Shown piece after piece: positions 11,500-23,639 of a DNA stretch of 64,000 bases. Below the pieces are notes generated by a model, which was not told where the DNA came from, ran no database searches, and was given only the letters and a program-made list of their open reading frames with translations. Position numbers and translations under genes: made by a program. Numbering within the stretch: position 1 is the stretch's first letter; every line of letters starts with the position of its first letter. The stretch comes from Ryuthela nishihirai. Its lineage: Eukaryota; Arthropoda; Arachnida; Araneae; Heptathelidae. The stretch is taken from positions 53,283,751-53,347,750 of the forward strand of contig JAWZYU010000018.1 of the NCBI GenBank assembly GCA_038380435.1, read 5' to 3'.

Positions 11500-12470
11500 A
11501 ACAACAACATCTATCTACTTGGTCACGAATAAAATTTTGAGTCTTTGGCAAAAATATATTTTATCCTGTGTATAGAAACAGATTCTCCTAAAGTAATTAC
11601 GGTTTATATACTTATTTATATTTAAGAAAAGTCAAGACATCTTTTAAATTTTTCTGCATAGTATCTTATGCAATAATGAACATGTTTTTAAATATTTCAG
11701 CTAGGGAATGTAATCTCAGATCACTTTACTGCAGAGTCATTGTTTCAAAATGCAAATGCATTTTTTTCTTGTTTTCAGTCTTTCTTTTAAGTTTGGATCA
11801 TAAATACAGCTTTTTTTATTATTTGTTTGTGTACAATACATTGGCAATTTTACTGAGACATTTCCTTGTTAGGGGAAGAAAAGCTAAATTTCAATTTTCA
11901 TAGGATCTAATATAGGTTTATTTTATGTAAAATATGCAGTGAATTAGAGTCAAAGTGTATTTTTTATCATATCCATTCAATATTAAAATAATTGTGCAAG
12001 TAGAATTATATATAATATATAAGAATAATTATACCATTCCTCAGATAGATCTTATAAGAATAATTTAACCATTCTTCAGATGGATATAATATATAATAAG
12101 TATAAAAATAATTTAACCATTCCTTGGATAGATCTTACGTAATAACAATTACGTTAAATAATTCACTATAATAAATTGTTTAGAAGTTTGTGAAACGATT
12201 TTTTTCTTCGATATTGAATAATTTTTGAGACAAGTCAAGCTTCTGTCAAACTCTAGACATTAGAACTTGAGCTTAGCTAGAGTTTTAAATAATAACTTGG
12301 AACAAACTGGGAAGAAATGTTTTCTAGTCCTATGAGATTACCGATGCTAACGAACAGCACTGAATAATGTACTAGCTCTGAGGCAGTGTACATTTAAACC
12401 TGACTTCGGACTTATAGGAGCATATCCTTGTTTGAGAAAGCCTCCAAAAAGTTAGGAGTAATTTTTAATA
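11500..12470. other. AT-rich DNA with a short triplicated motif
   Basis: The block ccattc(c/t)t(c/t)(a/g)gatagatctta with its preceding aagaataatt occurs three times at about 12020-12140, spaced about 37 and 47 bp. Otherwise nothing is recognised. Confidence 0.45.
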
Positions 12471-12682
12471 GCCGTCCCATGCCGAGTGGTTAGCACGCTT
12501 GGCTACTGATCTAAGGGACCTGGGTTCGAGCCCCGGGTAAGGCATGGATGTATGTGTCGTTTTTCTGCAGAGGTCCTGCCATCCTCTCAGACTTTCTACT
12601 ATGGCATATAAACTGACAGGCTCCTGTCAGACCTCTGTGGCAAGCAGCTGCTTGAGGGGGTATTTATTTTTTTTATTTATTA
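12471..12682 (+). mobile_element. SINE-A, full length, with 12-bp TSD
   Basis: The head gccgtcccatgccgagtggt is followed by tagcacgcttggctactg and B box ggttcgagcccc, as in class II (Ser/Leu-type) tRNAs. The body includes cctgccatcctctcag and aactgacaggctcctgtcag, then gcaagcagctgcttgaggg and a T-rich tail. Flanked by taatttttaata at 12459-12470 and 12683-12694. A good reference copy for the family. Confidence 0.9.
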
Positions 12683-12814
12683 TAATTTTTAATATACTTC
12701 TTTGTCTAAAGTGTTGAATATAAAATATAAATCTTTAATCTTTCATCCTTGCTGTTCTGTTCTTCGTCAAAAGGAGAAAAACAGGGAGTTATAAGGAAAC
12801 TCTAATTATTTTTG

Positions 12815-12940
12815 TGAGACGAATGTTAGATCAGCAGTGTATTAGTCTTAATAAATAATGAGTAATATCGAAAGCTTAATAAAAATTTGAGGAACAGTTG
12901 AAAGACGATAAGAATTTTTGGCTTGATTATCTGATTTCCG
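12815..12940 (+). pseudogene. Decayed RTE LINE fragment (linker before RT)
   Basis: The stretch gaaagcttaataaaaatttg...gataagaatttttggcttgat aligns with the LINE segment coding E-L-N-K-R-V and K-N-L-W-L-D between the endonuclease and RT domains. Too decayed to translate. Confidence 0.4.
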
Positions 12941-13369
12941 AATCAGGATTTTTTTTCCGATTGATAATAAAACAATATAAAATTAAACCAAATAAAAACT
13001 TTGTTAGTAAAAAAAAAAGAATATTATTATAATATAAAAGTTTAAATGTTGTTCCTGAATTTTAAGAATTCTTTCAATAATTTTGATAATTTGTTTCTAT
13101 TGTTTCCAGCAATGTAAACTGCATTTCTGTCTTGAATTCTAGCTTTATGTGAAAATGGGAAGTTTTTAACGATCTCAAAATTCAAAGTACAGAAGTAATC
13201 AGGATTAAACGAAACTATTACTGAAGTGCTAAGGCTAGTTATCATAAATAGTTCTGATTTATATCTCCATCATTTTATACCGTAGAAATGTTGCTACTAA
13301 ACGATTCTGAGGGTGGTATAAGCTATCGGATTTTTGATAAAATAAGGTGAATGAGAAACTGTGTAGAAG

Positions 13370-13560
13370 CCTAGAAATCTTAACAGAGAGCAATATCGAG
13401 CGTTTAATAAAGGGTTAAAGAAAAGCAATTCAAAGCTGATAAAATAATTAATTTGGTAATGTGGTTAGAAAAACAGAGAAAGCTATTAGAGAGAGTAATA
13501 TTAGATTGTAGAAAGGTAGTAGATATTTCGTATACTTACATTGCATTGCAGCAGCTAATA
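13370..13560 (+). pseudogene. Second decayed RTE linker fragment
   Basis: Similar to the same LINE segment as 12815-12940 and to that fragment itself (gcgtttaataaagggttaaag, then a gaaagct block). Not translatable. The two pieces may be a duplication. Confidence 0.35.
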
Positions 13561-16489
13561 GAAAGGAAATTGTTTAAATTGGATTGAAACGTTTTTAATC
13601 AGTATCGATTATTTTGTTTTAGTAGAAAAAATTACATATAGTATGGATTAAATTTATAAATGTTCTTAAAAAAGAGTTTTTGAATGTATTAACAATGATA
13701 TCGAGAACACAATTCACTACGTTTTAGTTTATTAACAGTACCAGAGACTTCGAGCCACAAATAATTTCAAACGACTTATACAACATACTTCACTGGTAAA
13801 AATTTAAATAATCATTGCACTTCTAAAATAAGCTTTCACATTTTAATAAAGCTTTAAATAACAGTTATTACTTTCGTTTTAAACTGTTTGACATTTACGT
13901 ATTTAAACAATCCTTCTTCCAAAAAAATATTTAAAAGACAGAATGAATATTGCTGAAAACTTGGGATTTAAATAATAATAACATAATAATAATAATAATT
14001 TATTTCATGCAGGGGGTTACAGTAAAGCCAAGGTACAGGTAATTTTGGATATTAATATAAAACGTTCAAGAGGATTGTTACCCCAATGATTAAATATTTA
14101 ATTTAACTTCTGTCCCCCTTATTCGTAAAAAAGCTGATGTTGAGAAATTAATGATCACAGGATCCGACTTGTTAATGTCATAACACAGTTTGTTTTTTTT
14201 TTCAAAGCAAGTGACCATGAGAGTACACTGCAAAATATTTAATGACTAATTTTGCTTTTGCTACGAAGATCAAAATTGCATATAATACTTGAAGTCCGAT
14301 GTTTCAATATCTTTCCACTGATCTGGTGTTTATGAGAAGGAGAAAAAGGAAGTTGGGGATTTCAATTCATCACACATTTAACAAATTTTTGCTAAACTTT
14401 GAACAGCCTTTCTAGAACATGCTTTCTTTTATTCGACAAGATTTTCCAATATCTTTCCAGAAATCCAGTCAGATTTTAAGCATTTCTCTAGTCAGCGAAC
14501 AAAATTTATACTTACACTGTTTATTGTCTCTGAAGACAAAGTAATTCTATATTCCTTCTCCCCACAGTCTGAGCCTTAAGTTAATTCTCAGTTTTTCCCA
14601 TTGTGCAACAAAGTCAGAAAAGGGATTAAAAAAACGGTATCCAACGTAAACAACTCCTAATAAATATTAAACAATAACAATAAAAATATACTCAAACTAA
14701 CCTATCATGAAGGCAAGCAAGTTGAATTTCTATTGCAAAATTCTTACGGTATACACCTAGGTTTCTCTAGTCATCTACGCTCGGCACCAGTGAGAAATAT
14801 GTTACTAATGGAAATAGAAATATTGTTCATCGGATGGGTCATTTAAACAGTGTTTTGAAACCGATATACCGCGAAATATTTTTTCTCAAATCAAAAAAGG
14901 TTTTAAATCTCGCCAATGTTTAATAAAATATTAAAATCATTTAAACAAATTACATTTCTTAAGTTACTCTATGCAACTCGTTATATTGCATAACTTCTTC
15001 ATTCACATTATACCCAAATAGGTCAATATCACGGATCCGTAAAATTTCCTTTATTTATTAAATATTCCGCCACTGAAAGAAGTATGAAAAACTCAGCATT
15101 AGACAATAAAACATACTATATCAAGATAGATTTGAAGTGAATGCGGAGATGTGGAAAGCTATTTCAGATCATTAATTTCCCTAAGAACATATAAGTAAAA
15201 CAACAACAACTAAATAAGCCAACAGAAGATACAAAACTTTACCCTCTCTGTGTAGGAAATACTTTAAGTTACTTATTGTGATTATTAATTGTTTCATTCG
15301 TAATAGTTCCAATTATATGTGTTTGACTAATTAGTTTTTGGGGGATTTTCTGGTAGGAGTAATAATCCCATCCTGCACCTGCCACAGGCCCAATGGCGAA
15401 TCTAGACTATTGCCAGTGCAGGGGGAAGGAAGTGACTATATCAGTCACTGGAGAGATTTTATAAGATCAAACACTTCAAAGTTGTATCTCTTTTATTTTA
15501 CTGTTCAATGCCAGGGAGACGATCGGAATGATCCCTCGTTACCCCTGTACTGGCTGTGAAAAGAGTTTTCAACAGTCATCTTTCTGTTAGCATCACCTTT
15601 ATCACCAATGAGTTTTCTGACTTGAATTCCTTGTAACTTGGAAATTTATCCCATTGTGCAGAAAGGAAAAAAGTCTCTCATGACCAAAAATAATTCAATA
15701 TTCAGTGTTCCCACAATCTGAACTTTAATTCTGTTTTGCCCATTATGCACCAAAATACAAACTCAACGTAAACAACTCCTAATAAACATTTAAATTAAAC
15801 GGTAAATAACCCATTTTAAAAGATGCTTATTTGCAATTCTGCACAAGACGTTAATTTTTTTCAGTATGCTTCAATCTTCAAGAGAAGACGGAAAGTAAAC
15901 ATCTTATAATTTATAATCCCTATTAGCTTAAAATTGCTTTCATATTTCATAAAACCAAAATTTCTCATGAACTGGAAATTAATTTAAAAATTGTGCAATA
16001 ACACCTAATAAGAGGGATTATGATTGTTTCAAATTTAATTAATATTTTTATTTGGTGTTTCGCAAACTTAATTAAAATTAAGGCTATTCTTCAATGATTA
16101 CGAAGCACTTTACAATAGACATGAATTGAGAAACAAGTATCATAGCATATTATGTGAAGATTCATTTTTAGTTTATGAAAGTAACCACATGAATATTTAA
16201 CTATATAACTAAAACTATTTTTTCAGTGATTTCAAGAACATAAAAATGTAGGAAAGAAGCCGACAGGGTGTATGCTACATTTAAGGACGTTGTCATGTCA
16301 TTTATTCAGGTAACGTTTTTGGATTTTCTTTTTCCTGGATTTACTATGCATATTGCTTTGAAATGAAATTCTGAAATTTAAACTTTTATTTATCCAGAAC
16401 TAATCAACTCTTAAACAACGCAATCTGACTTTTTTTTTTAAATCATTAGAATCACTGTATATCTAATCGGTTTCTTGAAAGCAGTTCAA
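13561..16489. repeat. AT-rich DNA holding a dispersed repeat pair
   Basis: The segments 14540-14690 and 15680-15820 share cccacag/atctga, tttttcccatt and caacgtaaacaactcctaat. They are two diverged copies of an unidentified repeat about 1.1 kb apart. An (aat)n run lies at 13969-14000. A 73-codon frame at 15338-15559 sits in a locally GC-richer patch and codes nothing I recognise. Confidence 0.45.
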
Positions 16490-16740
16490 CAATAGCGTCT
16501 CGTGGTTTGCCCATGGCGACCAGGAATTTAATTCTTATGGTGAATATGACTATAGTTAAAGTGGCAGTTTTATATGGTGCAGAGTACTGAGTAGAACTTG
16601 ATTTTAATCAAGTGACTGAGTCCAGGTGCAGTTTGTGGATTCTTGAATACCAATGACGTAGCTTGAATGGCAACTAGTGAGACTATGAGACTGCGCAGTT
16701 GACGCCCGACCAATTTTCACAGATCATAGGTTGATTGACA
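16490..16740 (+). pseudogene. Decayed LINE fragment (post-RT domain)
   Basis: The minimal readable match is a frame giving VLYGAEY near 16565-16590 and CSLWILEYQ near 16625-16655. These correspond to the L-Y-G-(S/A)-E-x-W and C-L-R-x-I-L-G-x-x-W motifs after the RT palm in LINEs. In-frame stops are present. Assignment to the RTE family is not certain. Confidence 0.4.
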
Positions 16741-17765
16741 AGTCATTGGCTCATAATTTATGAATTGTCAGAAAGGCAATTATGTAGTCTCAGTTTCCAC
16801 ATAGTCAGTCATGCTACTCCGCTGTTGACTACTTGTTAATGAAATACATTTTCCTATGAAACTATCAAAGTAATTAAGTGTGAGGCTAGAGGAGAATAAA
16901 CAAGAGATGTAGTATACAATGCAGTAGCTTTCTTTAATTAGCACAAAATTCAGTTTCATAATTCCAATTTCCAATGACCTTTAGATTAGTGGATCCATAA
17001 AGTTGAAAGTAACGTGCCGTCCCTTAAAGTAAAAGTTTACTAAGTTATTTTTAGAACACGGCTCACACTGTAGAGTTTAAAACTATGCTCAGTGTTTAAT
17101 GTTTATGCTTCAGGCAAAGCTATTAAAGCCACATTGAACAAAATCACCATTTTGTATCTCCATTTCGCCACATTTAACATACCCACCATTTCGTTCTCTG
17201 ATAATAAGTCCTTCATTTATTGCGCCAAAAGGCTCATATTTCTAAGGCCGCTAGTCCGAATTAAAATGTGCTTAAATATTTAAAATTGCAGTTAAATAAC
17301 TTGAGCCATTCAGACGGTAGATATTTTCATCAACCGACAAAGAGACTACGTGACGAAAACTACTTTTGGATTTCAGGTACGTTTGAAGCATGTTCCGAAT
17401 CGAAAATCTCTGCATTTATTGTTTTCATGATCATAATCCTTTCTCTATACCTCATAACAAATAGTAAAAAAAGGACTTTTGAGAAATATAAACAAACTTT
17501 AATAACCGTTCTTCGTATATATATAAGTAAAATAAAACTATTTTGTTTTCGAGGCACCATATAAAACTAATAAAAGGCTAGGAAGAAGCCAATTTTCTAT
17601 TGTAATAACATATTTTATAGAGCTAAGCTATCCTGCTCAGCTATCTAGGCTAGGCAGCAACAGGTAACGCATAGCCTAGGCAGTCATACTTTATCTACTT
17701 CTTGAGTTTAACTTATGTCAGTGCTTTATGAAAAGAATTGTAAACAAACTGAACTTTATAATTAA

Positions 17766-18010
17766 AGAAGAAACGAGGATTGGCTCAATAGGTTACAAGT
17801 TCGAGTCCTCCTGTACCTTCATTGAGAATTTCCTCGCTAAACCTCGCTCTGTTCTCGGTGAGAAAAGGAAAACCGATTAACTTGGAAAGGATATGTTACC
17901 TTACATTCGTTGTTAAGCGGTGATCCCCTGTGGAGGAGAACTATATCCTGTGCACGTTAAAAAACAGATTAGATGGCCTTGACGGGAAGTTTCATCTGAA
18001 TCCTTAAATC
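17766..18010 (+). mobile_element. SINE-B, diverged
   Basis: Head remnant with ggctcaataggttac and B box agttcgagtcctc, then tatatcctgtgcacgtta and gatggccttgacggga in the family order. The middle is replaced or very diverged. Confidence 0.6.
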
Positions 18011-18183
18011 TGTCCAGGAACAGCCCTTGGGAGTTTTTGACCAATGATTTTATCACAATGATTGGAAGGAAAAAAAATGCTGCTCGCAAGTTAAACAACA
18101 GTTATAGATCATACTTATCTAGCTTACCACCGATATTTGTTTGATTTTCGATTGATTTCTTTTTTGTCATTGGGGAGATAAAA

Positions 18184-18519
18184 TTACGACAATGACAAGA
18201 CAGAAAGAAGCGACACATGTTGGTAAATTTCAGGAAATAAAACAAAAAGTGGTTTGAAGGAAACACCTAAAGTCACTCGTGGTCTGGGCACTTGTCTGTA
18301 AAATGATGATGAATGGTTCGTTCCCCGCCCTCTCTCCGTACCACTAATTACATTTGCGGTAACCCCGGCTTTTCCTTGAGTGTGGTAGAAACGACAACTA
18401 AGGCACTGAGCATTAGCTGAGACCCCAGGGAAACTCACAGGTTTAACGGTAAATACAGGGGAATGAGAATTAAATGCAGCTCTCGAACTTTCGCTTACTA
18501 TAATAGAAATCATAAACAC
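18184..18519 (-). CDS. Unrecognised 111-codon open frame
   Basis: An ATG-started frame giving a Ser/Val/Phe-rich 111-residue product with one CLSCRFYHTQ cluster. I see no domain, no signal of splicing and no neighbour that would give it a role. It sits between SINE fragments in slightly GC-richer sequence. More likely chance or part of an unknown repeat than a host gene. Confidence 0.12.
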   Translation of the reverse strand: MFMISIIVSESSRAAFNSHSPVFTVKPVSFPGVSANAQCLSCRFYHTQGKAGVTANVISGTERGRGTNHSSSFYRQVPRPRVTLGVSFKPLFVLFPEIYQHVSLLSVLSLS

Positions 18520-18840
18520 AACTTCACTGTGACCACCAATGAGTTACGATGGAAGATAAATTCCCAAAAAGAAAGGAGGAACAAATGGGATGTTGATGAC
18601 TGATGCAGTTGTTTTTTGTGTGTGCGTTTTTCACTGTCAGGTATAATGACATTGAAAAAAATAAATCCATATGAATGTTACGATATTCGAAATAAATTAA
18701 GGAAAGTAAATGAATATCTACTTTTTTATTTATCTGTTGTAGAGGAAGTATTAATGTCAGTTTCGACATTTCATCAGACGTAGGAAAATTGGGACACTAT
18801 GCTAGTTTTCTTGAGCATGAATTTATTATGATCCTTCTAC

Positions 18841-18893
18841 GTTTCATTTCATTATTAAATAGTATCTCCTGATACTATTTAAATAAATGAAAC
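18841..18893. repeat. Imperfect hairpin
   Basis: gtttcattt...aaatagtatc pairs with gatactattt...aaatgaaac around the 4-nt loop tcct, with a 3-nt length difference between the arms. Confidence 0.7.
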
Positions 18894-19289
18894 AATATTA
18901 TTTTTTCATAATCATAGAATTAAATTTTAATTAATCATAGAATTAAATAATAATCTCAGGATAGTTAATCCTGAGAAACCACAGAGTTATCAATAGCGTA
19001 AATTTCATTTACCAATATATTTGCAATCTTTCTAATATCATTAAAATGTTCTCTGGATTCACATTGAGCAAAATTGATCATGCACACGACAACGACGATT
19101 GCAAGGTTATCTGTAACAAATCCATTCATTTAAAAATTTGCGTATTTTCAAATAAATTAATTAATCTCTCCTAAAGACTCTGTAATTACCACAGTTTTTT
19201 TAGCATTTTATACATTCAAAGACTTTAAAATTTTCTGGAATTCGATACGATTTTGAAAAGCAAGAACTTTTATTTTTTTTTATCAAGTA

Positions 19290-19475
19290 TTCGCGCTTGG
19301 CCACTTATCTAAGGGACCTGGGTTCGAGCCCCGGGTAAGGCATGGATGTATGTGTCGTTTCTCTGCTGAAGTCCTGCCATTCTCACGGACCTTCTACTGT
19401 GGCATATAAACTGACAGCCTCATGTCAGACCCTCTGTGGCAAGCAGCTGCTTGAGGGGGTATTTATTTTTTTTTA
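19290..19475 (+). mobile_element. SINE-A, 5'-truncated
   Basis: Begins at gcgcttggccacttatcta in the tRNA-like head, with B box ggttcgagcccc, gcaagcagctgcttgaggg and a T-rich tail. A few substitutions from the reference copy. Confidence 0.85.
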
Positions 19476-19839
19476 TTACAAATAAAAAATTCCTTTAGTT
19501 TTAATAACCGTCATTTTAAACGTTTTTAATAATGTTTAAGTATTTTAGAGTTCTACTTATAATAGATAAATTATAAAGGTTTTAAGTTGTATCTTGCAAA
19601 TAAAAATTATTTCATTAGCTTTATTATCCTTCAGGTTTTCTTTTCACTCTTCATTTTCATTAGTTTTAATAATCTGTAAGTATTTAAGTGTGCTATTAAC
19701 AATTGATAAATTACAGAGATGTATCCTCAAGGATATAAATCGTCGATTCTAATAGGTGGCTAAATAGCAAAATAATTGTAGTGTGCTCTTTTTATCTCAT
19801 TTTCCTCAGTATATATTTCCAGTGGGCATGGAAAGACCA

Positions 19840-20035
19840 GCGTGCATTGTCTGAGAGGTTTAGCCGTTGCACTTGTGTTTAGGGAATGCTGTGAATGGCT
19901 TTCACGGGAAGCTTGTCTTCTAACAACTGTTCAGTGGATTCACTTCTCTTACTGTGCTCTAAGCCCTGAGGTCTTCTTTGATATAGCTATTTAGCCCATA
20001 TGCACACAAAAGTATCGCTCAGAGAAAAAACTAGC
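19840..20035 (+). mobile_element. SINE-B 3' part, decayed
   Basis: Blocks in order: ccagcgtgcattg, atggctttcacgggaagc, acaactgttcagtgga, ctaagccctgaggtct, tatttagcccatatgcaca and cgctcagag. They match the plus-orientation copies at 26839 and 57194. Confidence 0.55.
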
Positions 20036-20059
20036 TAACTCAGTATAAATAAAAAAAAT

Positions 20060-20240
20060 TAGCCCTCGAGCAACTTCTTGTGACACAGTTCTGAGATTTG
20101 TCTGTCAGTTTAATGCGCCATAGAGAAAATCTGCTGTAAGGAACACGAGGCTCAGCAGAACTATTACACACAAAAGAAACATCTATGTTTTATCAGAAGT
20201 TCAAACCCAGTTCCCTTTGATCAGTAACTTAATGCCTTCA
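20060..20240 (-). mobile_element. SINE-A, decayed
   Basis: Read on the plus strand: ccctcgagcaacttcttgtg, ctgtcagtttaatgcgcca, gctcagcagaa and gttcaaacccagttccc. These are degenerate forms of the inverted family blocks ending with the complement of the B box. Confidence 0.6.
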
Positions 20241-20337
20241 TAAATATTCCTGGAAAATCTTTGGGATTTTCCCGGAATTTTCCTAATTCATTTTCCTTTT
20301 TTGTATACATTTTAAGATATAATATAATATTCTAAAT

Positions 20338-20590
20338 CAGTGGTTCTCAAAGTTTTATGCTTCACGTACCTCCTGGAAAAGTGTATATAACTAGCGTACC
20401 CCTTGTATAGATAGATAAAACTATAGTTATACGATAGTTAACAACGAGAACTATATATAACAACGAACTATAGTTAACAACGAGAATAAAATAAAACAAG
20501 TATATGTATATAATATATATTTAGTGACTTTTGAGCTCTCACGGCGTACCCCAAAAAATTTTATCGCGTACCCCACGTTGAGAACCCTTG
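20338..20590. mobile_element. hAT MITE
   Basis: Terminal inverted repeats cagtggttctcaaag and, on the other strand, caagggttctcaacg are typical of hAT elements. The interior gtaccccttgtatagatag and tcacggcgtaccccaaaa is shared with copies at 28156-28579 and 38454-38662. An 8-bp target duplication is not evident here. Confidence 0.8.
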
Positions 20591-20753
20591 TCACCACGTA
20601 GAATCTGCTACTTAAAAATGGAAGTAACGTAGAATTGAAAGCTAATATTCGCAATTATGGGTGCAAATTTTGAATACAAAATAAGTAACGGTTAATATTT
20701 CTTATTTCTCTTCATTATAGACAAGATATAATGCAATATTTTATATCATGTTT

Positions 20754-20965
20754 GCCGTCCCGTGGCCGAGTGGTTAGCACGCTTGGCTACTGATCTAAGG
20801 GACCTGGGTTCGAGCCCCGGAATTAGGCATGGATGTGTGTGTCGTTTTTCTGCTGAGGTCCTGCCATCCTCTCAGATCTCCTACTGTGGCATATAAACTG
20901 ACAGGCTCCTGTCAGACCTCTGTGGCAAGCAGCTGCTTGAGGGGGTATTATTTTTTTTATTTATT
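20754..20965 (+). mobile_element. SINE-A, full length
   Basis: Head gccgtcccgtggccgagtgg with A-box-like and B-box (ggttcgagcccc) regions, the full body, gcaagcagctgcttgaggg and a T-rich tail. One of the best-preserved copies. Confidence 0.9.
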
Positions 20966-21653
20966 TTAGCTTAAATATTTGTTCAAAATAACAGGTTGTA
21001 ATTTGTCTTTGAATCTACAAATTAATTCACCGTTTGTTAAAAATTTCTGTTGATTCAACTTTTGTTAAAATATTCCTATTTATTCAGCTGTTGTTAAATA
21101 TTCATATTAATCCATTTTTAATTTTATTCAGTAATTAATTAATTAAAATAAGACTAATTTTTATAAATACGAAAAGGTCGAGGGCAAGCAAAGGGGGTGG
21201 GGGAATATGAAATTCGAAATTTCTAAGACGTTTCATGGAAATGAGATTGAATGCAATTTAAAATTTAAGCCAAGTCTACAGATATACAAAACTTGAATTT
21301 CAACAGTAATCATTTACTATTTAAGATTTATGGAAGACGGAAATTTCTCTGAAAAAATTTGACAGTCATAGAAATTTATCCTAAATATAATTAAAACACA
21401 GAAAAAAATTGTTAAATTTAACCGCTTAATGAAATAGGGGTATATTCAGAAATTCATATAACAATTCTTTCAATTTTCGTCAGTTTTAGTAGAAATCTTT
21501 AAGCAGGATTGACACTGTGTTAAATTTTCCAGTTATCATAACTCTTCAAATCATCGATTGCGAAACTATGGTAAGCGAAGCTTCTTCCATGGTACGCGAA
21601 TTTAGTGCAGCAGCCATTCAGACATGAATTTCTACACCATTGTAGTATAATAA

Positions 21654-21864
21654 ATAAATAATAAAATAAATACCCCTCAAGCAACTGCTTGCCACAGAGG
21701 TCTGACAGGAGCCTGCTAGTTTATATGCCATAGTGGAAGGTCTGAGAGGATGGCAGGACCTCAGCAGAAAAACGACACATACATCCATGCCTTATCCGGA
21801 GCTCGAAACCAGGTCCCGTAGATCAAGTAGCCAAGCGTGCTAACCACTCGGCCACGGGACGGCT
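21654..21864 (-). mobile_element. SINE-A, full length, with 11-bp TSD
   Basis: The head on the minus strand ends at 21864 (complement of ggccacgggacggc). The A/T tail is at the left. The direct repeat tagtataataa occurs at 21643-21653 and 21865-21875. B-box complement ggagctcgaaacc shows one change. Confidence 0.9.
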
Positions 21865-22739
21865 TAGTATAATAAGTGAAAGAAAATAAATAATTTTTCG
21901 TCACTTCCTATTTTATTAATATACCTTGTTTGAAAATGCTTTCTTCGTTAGCGAAACGGTGTTTTTTAAATTCATATTTATCTAGTACTAGTGCTCAAGA
22001 ATTGTGAGGTATTTTGTGGTAAGCGAAAAAAAGAAAGCTTGAGAACTGCTTCTTTAAATAATTAGCAAGTACTATTGAAATTCAAGACAAAGCTTAGCAA
22101 ATTTCATTCGAATATAATATACCTTCAAACTCGTTAACATAAAAATAAATTCTTTAAGTCGTTTAATTTTTGAATTTGGTTTTTCATAGGCATGATATAA
22201 AAATTCTCATTTTTTTTGTGTCTAGGAATTGTGTGTATTAATTTGCTAAAACTTGAATTTTGAACTTGAAATTTGTTCTTTTTTTCTTCTCTTTTTAAAA
22301 AATATTTTCTGTCTTGCTTCCACGTCCTTCGCTGCATCCAAAAGTCGCTTAGACACCCTCAGCATTTAATTCTACCATCGTATTTTTTATTGTAAATCAA
22401 AGCATTGTAAACTATATTATCAATAATAATGATAAATGGTAAACAGAAATATATAAACAAATGTATTCGCTTGAAATAGTAGATAATGCGTTATTTTAAC
22501 ATAAATTCTAAGATTTACGTTCACAATACGTTTCTTAAATTTTTTTATTCAACTTTCATCACAAATAAGAAAAATTCGAAACGCCAAAGCTGATTTTGCT
22601 TAGAAGTAAATTTCGTTTGCAATGCTGATGTATAAAATACATTGAATTTTGGAAATATAGAATCATTTATAATTATTAACTAAGAACTAGTAAAATACCT
22701 TTCAATCTTGTTCATTTTTTTTACTTAACTCTTACAGGC

Positions 22740-23625
22740 TTTTCCTTATTTTAAGGTTTCCTGCGACTAGACAGCATCGTTCTCTCCTTATTTCAATTTT
22801 CCAATCTTCTCGAAGTCTCTCAACTTTTCTTCCTCACCATCCTTGCATTTCGCCCTTCACCTACCTTTTCTTTTTTCAATGGACTCTGATTCCTACAATT
22901 TCCTTGGCTATTTTTCGTTATCTATAATATTCTGTTTGTAAAAATGGCAGAGTCTGGGCAGAAACTTACTAAAAGAATCCACATATAAAATTATATGCAA
23001 AAAGTACAAAAAATTAAAAATTTCGTGTAATCCCAATTCAGTAATGTCGAAACTTTTCTATAATATAACAATCAGAACAAGAGAATTTAAATGTGCCTAT
23101 TCGTCTGTGTTCGAATCTGAACACGAACAAATAAGGTCTCGTTTCTCAAAATTTTCATTTAGTTTGAGAATTTTCGATGAAAATTGGAAATAACCAAGTA
23201 AACTAAAAAAAATCCGCCTCATTGGTGGAGTGAGTTGCAGATTCACCTCATGGTACAGAATGGGTTCATTTACATTAATGAAGTTCATGAATAATGCATT
23301 ATATTCTAATAAAAGGGTAAGGAGTCTTCTTTTACTAAATAGCGACATTAGTTCAAATGGTTTGAGTTCTAAGAAATAAAAAGCTACAGGTGCAGGTAAT
23401 CAATGCATTCTCTTCTTCTTCAAGCGTTTCCCAGTTTAGGATTGACTGCATTTATAGTATTTTTTTTTAGCTTCTTCTCTGTATCTTAATTTTCTTCCTC
23501 GAAATTTCTTTCTCTCATATATTTCTTTTCTCTGATCCATTTCTGCCTTATTTTGTATTCTTTTACATTCGAATCCCATTCCAAACCCTATAGTTTTGCT
23601 GTCATTCTTCTGACATGACCAATGG
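22740..23625 (-). pseudogene. Possible decayed LINE C-terminal fragments
   Basis: Two pyrimidine-rich patches at 22740-22930 and 23405-23625 look like antisense LINE 3' coding sequence. The second opens with cttcttcaagcgtttcccag and contains attcttctgacatgaccaa, the antisense of the common H-V-x-R-M motif. They do not match the RTE copy in this window. Low confidence. Confidence 0.25.
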
Positions 23626-23639
23626 CGGATTTTAAAAGT

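Noticed and set aside
12471..12560. Apparent tRNA gene (A and B boxes)
   Set aside because: It is the head of SINE-A, followed by the SINE body in every copy. The cloverleaf is imperfect. The same applies to the SINE-B heads and the 60148 foldback arms.
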